From: Salminus brasiliensis
Taxonomy: Eukaryota > Chordata > Actinopteri > Characiformes > Bryconidae
NCBI RefSeq assembly: GCF_030463535.1
Contig: NC_132901.1
Coordinates: 620,980-684,979, forward strand
Length of the DNA: 64,000 bases
Direction of reading: 5' to 3'
Shown: positions 48,415 to 57,708 of the stretch, one piece after another
Numbering within the stretch: position 1 is the stretch's first letter
Layout of the letters: each line of letters opens with the position of its first letter
Notes under the pieces: model-generated
What the model saw: only the letters and a program-made list of their open reading frames with translations
Database searches by the model: none
What the model was told of the DNA's origin: nothing
Program-made: the position numbers and the translations under genes

Positions 48415-48770
48415 TGTCAGGCCCTCGTCATCGCGCCCTCCCCTGGTGTGATCCTTATTGCACATTGTCTGTTCATGTGTTTCACCTGGGACTGGGAGTA
48501 CTTAAGGAGCGTAATCCTCTTTGGTCACTGCCGTGAATTCAACAATACTGATCCAGACTTAACCTTACCCAACCGTTTTGGTGGTCATGGTATCTCGGTG
48601 GATCGCTTTGTGTCTCCACGACTCACTTTGTATCACTTAAGCTCTGGTAGAATCTCCTAGAAGCTCTGCGATTCCTCATGCGACGACGGCGTGTACAGGT
48701 TGGCAGTGTTTAGCTCATAGTTAGGTGTGTTCAAGGGTCTTTTCTTAAGGCAAGTGAGTTACGGACGCCT
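48415..48770 (+). mobile_element. Truncated LTR of the same family
   Basis: It starts TGTCAGGCCCTC, then CGCGCCCTCCCCTGG, and shares CACCTGGGACTGGGAGTACT and TTAAGGAGC with the intact LTRs. The 3' end with TGACA is missing, and no target duplication can be shown. Confidence 0.65.
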
Positions 48771-50045
48771 CCTGTTCATGTCCCTAAGCTACCTCTCCTC
48801 TAACCAGTCTCTGCTAGTTCAGGTCAGATCTGAAAGTTGCATCTGCAGTGTGCAGAGATCGTGTGAGATCAGACAGCATAGATAGACAGTTTGTTGTGGC
48901 CTGATGTGGCCTAGGTTTCAGGGCCTCGCTGTGGGTTTCCTGTTTTTAGCGTGGCTCTGTCAGTGTGGGGGAGGAGACCCATTGCTGTTTATCTGATTTT
49001 CTCACATTAACCCACAATGTTTCCATTAGTCAGTGAACAGATGAATCTAATTCTGATTTTAATTCCATTCTGATTTCCAGTGGATGGGGACCAGTTTTGT
49101 GAGTAAAGTTTCACTCTAGACTTAAGGGTCTATAAGGGTCCTACATAGAGGCTGTGAGTGGGAGTGGCAGGGTAAGCAGGTCTTATTCAGTTGTTAGAAA
49201 TGGAGAACAGCAGCAGCACTCACATTCAATCTCAATCTCACATTACATGCTGGTGTCTATGACAAGGTTCAAATACACGCACCAGATGGACTTAACCCCT
49301 GTCCAGGGTGCTGAACCCCTGCTATTACTGCCTATAAGCACCAGTCTTCTACTCTTCTGTAATACTTTTGTACACCAATTGTAGCCACTGGTGGGAAAAC
49401 TGGTGGATTTCTCTCATCACAGAGCAACACTACAGTATTTTCTCAGGTAATGGCCCATAAGGGGAAGGTGCCAGCCATTCCCATTTCAAACTCAGAGACA
49501 AATTAATTAAAGTGGTGGGCAGCATTTGCTTATAATCCGAATGATCGGTTGGCTTTAGTGTTGTTCTTGACTACCTGTTGTGGTAGTAGAGATGTATGTA
49601 GTGATGTGAGACCAATCTTCACCATTCCAAACAGTTCAGTAGCATTTTTTAAAAATACGCTTTATTAGATTTCAGTGAAATCTGAGAATGTTGTCTAACA
49701 AAACCATAAAAATCATAATCAGTACTGTCAGCAAAAAGTACTAGAAGAAAATAAGTCCTAAAATTGCTCAAAAGATGCTAATAGTTTGAAAATCTATAGA
49801 CGATCTACCAAATAGAGTCAATCCCCTTATTTTTATACTCAAAAACAAATGAGGTAAAGCTAACTAAGATAAACAGCACAAGAACAAACAAAGATTTATA
49901 TAATATATAATAATAACAGTCTGAATTCAGCAGATTTATGACCCCCTGAACTTAATGACCTGAAGCTAAATCAAAATCCAACCTCGCTGCCTGTGATCCC
50001 TCAACTCTTCAATGTAATAAACATCCAGAATCTTCCTCAGAAGCT

Positions 50046-52115
50046 CTACATCCTCTCAGTTTTAACCTCAGAATAAGTGCTGAAATCAGAGCTTTCAGCT
50101 CTCCTTTTCTTCTTCAGACATCTCTGTCCACTGTTTGGGAGATCCAACGTAGCATAACAAACATCATGTTCTCCAACCTACAGTAGAGGTGTCCCATTAA
50201 TGAACTACACAACGTTCACCATATGTGCAGTGTAGAGTAGGTGGAAATGTGTACTGTACCTCATCATGGTTGCTTATTTTTACGTTTCCTCGTTGGTCTG
50301 CGGTCATGATGGTGAGGAACATAAGAACACAGTCACACAGACAAAGAAAGGGATTTGCAGAGACAACCATGGGATTATTATATGCCGGATTAACCAACAT
50401 TATTTCATATTTTACAGGTTTTAGAATCATCAGGGACTGTACCTTTGGTTCTGGTTCTGCAGATACTGTACACACAGATGGAGAAGATCAGTGAGGAGAA
50501 CACACTGACCAGCAGCATCCAGCAGATGCTACAGTCGGATACAGGAGGGTGGGGGAGGTCTAACAGTGAAGGATAACCGCAACAGTGGACGTTATTTATT
50601 ATTCAGCAAACCAAGAGAGTTTATGGACCAATAAGCACAAGGTCCAGATCATTAGCAAGCTTAGACTATCTAGGAATTGGTGAATTCAGCTTCATAATTG
50701 GTCATCTTGCAGCTCATTGTCATGGCGTGCTAGGCCAGACCAAGTTGGGAAGAACATTCACAGAGATGGTCTCAAACCAAGGATAAAACGAGGCAAACAA
50801 TGCAGCAACTATGGGGTACAAACACAACACAAACCTGACAAACAAGAGGGTGAACCAAAAACGAATCTGGGACTGGGGGTTGAGCTGGCGTGAGCAGTTA
50901 TTGCTGGGGGGGAAACCAAAAGGGGACCAGAAAGGAATCCTGCAGGCAGAGCTTGGGCTAAACAGGGGTTAACGTTAACTGCAGTTGAACGGTGCTATAA
51001 CGACAAAGGGGAGAGAGCTGGGGGACCAGCTACTGAGCAAAAACTGCAAGGCAGACCAAACCTGGAACCACAGTGTGCTGCCTTGAGTGAGGGTCGCCTA
51101 GCTGGGATGTGGGTAGCCATAGAAACCAGACCGCGAGCGAGCGAGCTATGCTGATAATGTGGATAGCAGGGTGACCTGCTCCTGAATGAGGACACAGAGC
51201 AGAAACTGGCCTCAACACACCTCTAACAGTACGGGGAACCTCTCGGGCGACCTCAAGGTCCCAAACGATACAATTCTCGGCAGGTGTCGAGGCTCCTTAA
51301 GTACCCCCAGTCCCAGGTGTAACTCATGAAATGAGACACTGAATCAAACACATGAATGAAAACAAGCCGGAAGTCCTTATTTGGGCCTGTGGGCAGCAGC
51401 TCGGAATCGCCCCGGGGGAGGGCGTGATACCGAGGGACTGACACTCATGAGCAATCAATTCCAGTCTGAATGTTTATGTAGAGAAAGCATTGTATAAAAC
51501 CATATCCATAAAAAGAATTTGAGATTTGATATTAATTTCATAAATCAGCAGGTCTAATGAATAGGTCACAAGACTCAGCAAGTCAGAGAGAGTAAACTTA
51601 CCAATGAGAGAGAGTCGAGTCGTCTGTTTTCCAAAATAATAAACACCTCTGGATTGTGTATCATTGGTCTTTCTCTCCTGCCAAGCGCAGTAGTACACTC
51701 CCAGGTCTGCCTCAGAAACGTTCTTCACCAGCAGATCAAGAGATAAGTTGGAGGAATTCCACTTAATAGAGTAACGTGGCAGCAGGCTTTCAGTTGTCAT
51801 AATGAAGGGAGGCTGATGGTGGTGCGAGCAGTTCCTAAACCAAACGGTCTTAAATCCAGTCTTCCAAACACAGTCGCTGTAGAGAGTGACGTTGTCTCCT
51901 GGTCTGACCCTCATCTCCACATCTTCTCCAAAAGTCCTGGAGAACCAAACACCTGAAACCCCTGAAACCCAAAAGCTTGCTTTAGACTTGCTTTATTTGG
52001 AACCTGTGTAAAAACACACCTCCCAAATCCTAAATTACTCAACTAGATCAAAATGAGCAGATGTGAAAGTTTACTTACACCCGAGAGCCAGGAGAACAGC
52101 TCTTGCTCTCTCCAT
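50046..52115 (-). CDS. Receptor gene 11: compact IgV receptor with two tyrosine motifs
   Basis: Exons 52079-52115, 51602-51952, 50443-50559, 50260-50297 and 50046-50177 join to an open 224-residue frame, the shortest complete copy. The start MERARAVLLALG begins the signal peptide. The V domain (VWFSRTFGEDVEMRVRPGDN) has YSDC, WFRNC and DLGVYYC, with a J-like end YYFGKQTTRLSLI. The stalk is short (DLPHPPVSDCSIC), and the membrane segment has lost the CPVC part (LLVSVFSSLIFSICVY). The fourth exon is only 38 bases. The tail has VCYATL (Y189) and STYSEV (Y216) separated by KKKRR. A 726-bp solo LTR sits in the V-to-membrane intron. Confidence 0.82.
50718..51443 (-). mobile_element. Solo LTR with 5-bp target duplication (CTCAT), in gene 11 intron
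   Basis: The element runs from TGTCATGGCG to GGGACTGACA, with CTCAT directly outside both ends (50,713-50,717 and 51,444-51,448). On the minus strand it begins TGTCAGTCCCTCGG. It is full length for the family, has no internal genes, and lies in the same orientation as gene 11. Confidence 0.88.
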
Positions 52116-52172
52116 CTCAGAGAATGGTGCTGGAGGGCGGAGGATATTGAGGGCCTTTGAAGTGTCCGTAAG

Positions 52173-52195
52173 CTCTGATTGGTCCACGTCAGTGG
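52173..52195 (-). promoter_or_regulatory. ERSE-II element, gene 11 promoter
   Basis: Perfect ATTGGTCCACG then TCAGTGG; the GATTACG box follows. The tract between it and the ATG has a small deletion relative to the others. Confidence 0.6.
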
Positions 52196-53309
52196 AACAT
52201 TTCTATTTTCGATTACGTCTCACAGCACAGTGGTTAGCGTTGAAGAATGAACCTGATCTACACCAGCGAATCTATGTTGACTTGGTGGGTTTTGGTTTAG
52301 GATTTGTTAGCAGTCAAGTAAAGTCAAATACAGTAAACATGAGTAGATATAGAAGAAACTGCTTTGCTGCTCTGCTGTGTTTCTAAACACAGTGCTGGCT
52401 CTAGAGGCCTCCAGGATTACCACTGTGAACCAGTTCTCTCAAATAAACTAAACTTTTATAGGCACTACAGTTTGCAGATCACTGATATCAGATGCATTTG
52501 AACCCATTTAAACTTCAACTTGTGCTTTTGGTCATGTCAACTATTAACTGATTCTGGGACAGTGTCCAACGGGCTAATGTTCAGTAGATCGATCATTACA
52601 GATTGTTAAATTTGTTGCTGGTGAGCTTCCAGATTTCATTTTCTTTTGTATGTAGGTTTGTGAAATTAGGTTGACTGATCATGGCTGAATCAGTAGACTG
52701 TAGAACAGTTACCAACTCTAACTCAACATTAATTGCAGCCAATAGTAAGTGAATGTCAGTCATTAGAGGCAGTCAGTGTGGAACGTAGTTTGGCCTTATA
52801 GCTGTGGGTTTCCGGTTTTTGCATGTTTGCACTCTGCTGTTGAGCTTTCAGGCTGCAAGGTTTTGTGGGGGGAAGAGTGTGAAGAGCAGTGCAGTTGTAA
52901 GGATGCAACAACCAGAGCATCAACCTTTCATCATCTTTCATCATCACCATCAATTTCTTGATATTCAGACTCGGATTGCAGAGACCAGTGACCAAATACT
53001 AGAGTACCACTGTAACCAGGTCTGAAAGTTGCCTCTACACAGAACAGTAGAACAGGTCTGAGATCAGTCCATGTGTGGAGGTCTGGAGTTTCCTAGACTG
53101 CAGAGCATGACTGTGTTTCCTGTTTTAGAATGCCTCTCAAACTCATAGAAATCATAGATTTATACAATGCTAAACAAGTAACAATATACAATGGCATACA
53201 TTTGGACACCCCACCTTTCTTTTTTTTTAGTCTTGTTTTCCCCATTGGTTTTGCCAATTGACCCACCCATTCATAGCTCCCACTAGCACAAGCAATGCTG
53301 ATCTCATCT

Positions 53310-53640
53310 GATTCATGTCAAGTCAAGTCAAGTCAGATTTATTTGTGTAGCTTTTTACAACTGTTGTCGTCACAAAGCAGCTTTACATAATTAGTAATTA
53401 ATAAAAGACAGAGACAAAAAGAAGAAAGAAGAAATGACGTAAGACATGATGGATCAAAGACCCCCCGTGAGCAGCCAACGGCGACAGTGGCAAGGAGAAC
53501 CTCCCTCAGAGCTGGAGGAAGAAACCTTGGGAGGAACCAAGACTCACTGGGGGGACCCGACCGACCTCCTCTGATCAGAACTATTTAAACATTATTGATA
53601 AAAATTATCAAACCAGAAACAACAGATAGTTAATTAGAGT
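53310..53640 (-). repeat. Dispersed fish repeat ending in a (CTTGA)n tail
   Basis: Read on the minus strand, the repeat has GGTTTCTTCCTCCAGCTCTG, then CTTGCCACTGTCGCCGTTGG, and finishes in (ACTTG)n at about 53,318-53,335. The same pentamer tail closes the LINE at 15,430, which suggests mobilisation by a related LINE. I cannot name the family with certainty. Confidence 0.5.
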
Positions 53641-54514
53641 CCATTTAGGTTTAACATGGTCATTGAACAGGTAGCAGTGGTAGGAGGGTGTGCCGCTGGT
53701 CTGGCATGGGTGGTGGTCGGGGGCCTGCTGGTCGGACTGGTAGGTGGCAGCTGGTCTGACACAGGTAAAAGGGACCTCAGCGGGCAATCTTCCAGCAAGT
53801 CAGGCTGGGTGGCCATTTAATCAGAGAAGGTAAAAAGAGAAAGTTAGTTCTGAGAGGATTTTATAGAGAGCAGAGAATGTTGAGCAGTAGCCAATCAAGC
53901 CAGTCACTGCCTCTTTTTCAAACTGTTGCCATAACTGGTTTCCAGCTCCATCACAACAGCAACACAAATGCCTGTGCCAGCCAACATTGCTTAAGACTGA
54001 AAATCTTAATAAATGCTTGATACATGTTGGTATGAGTCCAGTTGAGGTCTGGAAGACCAAGTAAAACTCGTTGAAACACTGTTCTAGTGTGCAGCAATAC
54101 CTCCACAAATACGATCTTCATGCAGGAGTCTTCTAAACACATTTCCTGTGTTTCCTTCGCGTTCAAATGAAACGTCTAGAGAACAACAACTGTCCGTGGT
54201 GCTGAAATCCACACAGGCCCATTTACCCTGATTTGAGGTTTTCAGTGCTTTGTGGAGACCTGTCTACAGTCAGGAAATGAGACAACCCATGTATTAAAAG
54301 TCAGAGGTTCAGTATTTCACAATGAACACTAATACCATGATTGTCAGTTTATTGTATCCAACTTTGACTATTTATTCAGTCAGTCAACATATCAGAACAC
54401 ATCAGTGATTCCCAGCCCTGGGCTTGTTAAGTTGTCCAGCTCTAGCACACCGATTTAAACAATTTAAAAGGATGGTAATCTTAGTGATTTGATTGGCTGA
54501 ATCTGGTGGCCTAG

Positions 54515-54795
54515 AGCAATGGTCAAAAGCCGATCTGCACCAAGAGCTCTTCCAGCTTCAAGTACGGCTCGGCTCGACCCGCCATCCCTTAAGATCCACG
54601 GAAGACGAGCGTCCAGACTTTTTACTGTCCTGCGCCAAAGTGGTGGAACGAACTTCCCCTGGGTGTCCGAACAGCAAAGTCCAACGCTCGCTGTCCTCAA
54701 ACCCAGACTGAAGACCCTCCTCTTCTGAGAGGACTTGGGTGAAGAGTAGAGTATTATGGTCTCCATATTGACTCCAAATGCCTTAAATGTAAATT
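54515..54795 (+). mobile_element. LINE ORF2 C-terminal fragment, copy 1
   Basis: The plus strand encodes RYGSARPAIP, RQSGGTNFPW and LAVLKPRLKTLLF followed by a stop, the typical end of a non-LTR retrotransposon ORF2. A direct copy lies at 55,508-55,815 on the other side of the last two exons of gene 12. Confidence 0.6.
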
Positions 54796-55061
54796 CTTTA
54801 AAATTGTTGGGAACCAGGGTTGGGAAGCATTGAATTATACACCACATTTTGGCAAGCCAGCCAGGAGTCTTTTCAGATTGTCCATAGTTTTATTGTGGGT
54901 TTTGTTTTAAATTCATAAACCATAATGGACCATGTTTGTAATAGAAATATGTAAATGAAAAACATTTAAACATAATTTGATGTAAAGGTAGCATGCCACT
55001 AACATAGCAAACCCATTTCCAAGAGGTGCACTAGAGGGAATTTGCAGTAATACAGCAGTGA

Positions 55062-56803
55062 TCAGAAGATCTCCACTCTCTCAAACTTAACCTCAGAATA
55101 AGTGCTGAAATCAGAGCTCTCAACTCTCTTCTTCTTCTTCTTCTTCTGACGTTTCTGTCCTCTGCTTGGAAGATCCAGTGAAGCATAACACACACCATCT
55201 TCTCCAGCCTGCAGGAGATCCAGAAACATCTGACTTACAGAGAACTGTACATATAAGTGTAACACATGGGTGGGTGGGTGATTGTGCTCTGCTACCTCTT
55301 CACTTCTTCTCTCTTTCTGATTCTCTTTTGTCTTCCCATGATTGGGTTTCTGCTCCACTGCAAATGAATAAGAATGGAAAGCTAAGCACAGCAAGCTAAA
55401 TCCAAGAGCATTAGCACTCCATTCATTGACCTCTTTGTCCAACTACAAAGGCTGCCCAGGTCATCAGATTCAGGACTACAAAGCCAAGACTGAACCAGCC
55501 AGCCCCTCCGTACTTGATGGCGATGATCAAAAGCTGATCTGCACCAAGAGCCCTTTCAGCTTCAAGTACGGCTCGGCTCGACCCGCCATCCTTTAAGATC
55601 CACGGAAGACGAGCGTCCAGACTTTTTTCTGTCCTGCACCGAAGTGGTGGAACGAGCTTCCCCTGAGTGTCCGAACAGCAGAGTCCAACGCTTGCTGTCC
55701 TCAAACCCAGACTGAAGACCCTCCTTTTCTGAGAGGACTTGGGCGATTAGCAGAGTGTCTAAGATTAGTTGCTCTGGATAAGAGCGTCTGCTAAATGCCT
55801 TAAATGTAAATCGAGAACCTCTAATAGACAATGTGAAGAACCTTTACATCAATTGAAGCTTTTTAGAATTTTAGAAGATTCTCCAAAAGTGGCTCTTCTA
55901 TCACATCACTCAAAAGAACTCTTTGTAGAACCTTTATGTTCAAGAGTGCAAGAGTGGATCTGTGGTTGACTGACCAGTGAAGAAGATATACTGTTTGATT
56001 GCATCACATAGAAATATCTTCAGTGATTAAAGCCACTTTCTCAGACCCTGATTAAGCCTAAAGTCAAACTAAGAAGAATCTCCAATGGTGATTCAGCTGG
56101 CCTTGAAGTTTAGTCTACGACTAAGCTTAATCCAGCAAACAATTGATAATCAATACAATCTTAAAACTTGAAGGTAAGAAAGTGCTCAGTGGTCAGTACC
56201 TTTGGTTCTGGTTCTGCAGATGAAGTACACACAGGTGGAGGAGAGCAGTGAGGAGAGGACAACACACAGAGGACACACACTGACCAGCAGCTTCCAGCAG
56301 GTGCTACAATCTGCCACTGGAGAGGTGGAGGTGGTCTGGGGGAGATCAGTATTTGGCACGGTCTGGGTGGGGTCAGCACATGGGGTCATCACTCCTGCAT
56401 CAACTAGTGAAGCAACACTCAATGTTCAGGGGCAGAATGAGTGACAAGATACATCTTTACCATCAACACAGGGTCAACATTCCACACATTCCAAACTGAA
56501 TTCTTTACCTATCTGTTAAGCATGGTGGTGGTAGCAGCTTGCTGTGGGTCTGTTTTCCCAGTGGACAGATGGACTACCTTAGTATTCTCAAGTATAACCT
56601 CAAACCATTAGCTAGTGTTGCAACAGGACAATGACCCCAAACACAAAAACTTTTTTTAGTGGTCTCTTTCCAAAGTCCTGACCTCAACTAGAAGGACTTT
56701 GCATTAAAGGTCAGGAAACCAACACATGTAACTGAACTCAACCAAAAATCCAACCAGAATTCTGACAGACGCTTGTTGATGGCTACCAATAGCATCTGTG
56801 CTG

Positions 56804-56862
<59 letters not shown>

Positions 56863-57619
56863 TTTTGGGGGAAATGTGCTAATGTTCAATACTGGGCAGA
56901 TGGATTAGGAATACTGACAACTGACCAGCTATTTTGGTCATTTTTTAGTACATAGCTCTTTAACTAGCTGGAGAAAAATGGCAGTTGCCTTATTTAGACA
57001 GGTGCACTCTCACAGATTTGGCGTTATCAAAAATAAAGCAGCTAGCTTGATGCTAGCAAATATTTCACTGCAGTCGTAATGGTGGTGAAACTTGCAGTTC
57101 TGGATGTTTTTAGAATTCAAGAATCAGAAGGCCGGAAAGTGTGAACTTACCAATGAGAGAGAGTCGAGTGACCCTTTTTCCAAAATGATAAACATCTTTC
57201 AATCGTAGTGCGCAGTAGTACACACCCAGGTCGGATTCAGAGACGTTACTCAGCAGAAGATTCTGGGACTGGTTCGTGTAATTCCGTCTAAACGAGTAAC
57301 GTGGCATCAAACGTTCTGTTATAATGAGAGGAGGCTGACCCTTGTGTGAACAGTTTCTAAACCAAACTGTAGTAAATCCACCCTTCGGAACACAGTCGCT
57401 GTGGAGAACAGCATTGTCCCCTGGCCTGACTCTGGCCTCCACTTCTGCTCCAGAGATCCAGGAGAAGCAAACACCTGAAACCCCTGAAACCCACCAACCT
57501 CACTTTAGACTCAATGCAGAAGATCAGCAGATGTTGGAAATGCTCGAGTTGAAGGTATCAAGAGTGTAAAGGTGTACTTTACCCAAGAGAGCGAGGAGAA
57601 CAGCTCCTGATCTGTCCAT
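55062..57619 (-). CDS. Receptor gene 12: IgV receptor with long stalk and two tyrosine motifs
   Basis: Exons 57583-57619, 57151-57474, 56200-56403, 55296-55357 and 55062-55208 join to an open 257-residue frame. The start MDRSGAVLLALLG begins the signal peptide. The V exon is the shortest (108 codons), with HSDC, WFRNC, DLGVYYC and only a short loop before YHFGKRVTRLSLI. Shortening of the V domain is offset by the longest stalk (68-codon exon, TPCADPTQTVPNTD and TTSTSP). The fourth exon is highly charged (KTKENQKERRSEE). The tail has VCYASL (Y217) and STYSEV (Y246) with six lysines between, ending FERVEIF. The poly(A) signal is probably at 54,348-54,353. The last two exons are flanked by direct LINE copies. 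Confidence 0.83.
55508..55815 (+). mobile_element. LINE ORF2 C-terminal fragment, copy 2
   Basis: Same orientation as, and about 90% or more identical by eye to, 54,515-54,795. It continues into GGATAAGAGCGTCTGCTAAA, a common fish LINE/SINE 3' end. It lies in the intron between the membrane exon and fourth exon of gene 12. Confidence 0.65.
56505..56790 (+). mobile_element. Decayed Tc1/mariner transposase fragment
   Basis: The plus strand keeps KHGGGSSLLWVCF, then, across frameshifts, the sequence for QQDNDPKH (CAACAGGACAATGACCCCAA) and SPDLN, in the order seen in Tc1 transposases. It is short and non-functional, in the first part of the V-to-membrane intron of gene 12. Confidence 0.6.
56807..56862. 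repeat. (TA)n/(CA)n microsatellite
   Basis: About 24 TA units run into four CA units. The site is likely polymorphic and is located in an intron of gene 12. Confidence 0.95.
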
Positions 57620-57685
57620 CTCTGGACTGAGACTGAGACTGGGCTGATGGTGGTGAGGATGTTTCAAGCGGATGTGCGTGATGAG

Positions 57686-57708
57686 CTCTTATTGGTCCAC
57701 GTCAGTGG
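57686..57708 (-). promoter_or_regulatory. ERSE-II element, gene 12 promoter
   Basis: Perfect ATTGGTCCACG then TCAGTGG, with CTCTT in place of the usual CTCTG before it. The distance to the ATG is conserved. Confidence 0.6.

Larger units (their letters stand above)
46637..50045. other. Long spacer upstream of gene 10
   Basis: It contains a V-exon relic (46,960-47,060), RUNX/ETS-like cores at 47,511-47,540, 48,036-48,065 and 48,919-48,950, and AACCACAGATGTTTCCATA at about 47,782-47,800. A truncated LTR starts at 48,415. A minus-strand AATAAA for gene 11 lies at 49,661-49,666, about 380 bp after its stop. No further gene is seen. Confidence 0.45.
52196..55061. other. Spacer upstream of gene 11 and 3' flank of gene 12
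   Basis: RUNX/ETS-like cores lie at 52,793-52,820 (TTTCCGG variant) and 53,101-53,130. CTGTCCGTGGTGCTGAAATC is at about 54,189-54,208. A minus-strand AATAAA for gene 12 lies at 54,348-54,353. LINE-derived repeats lie at 53,310-53,640 and 54,515-54,795. Confidence 0.45.
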
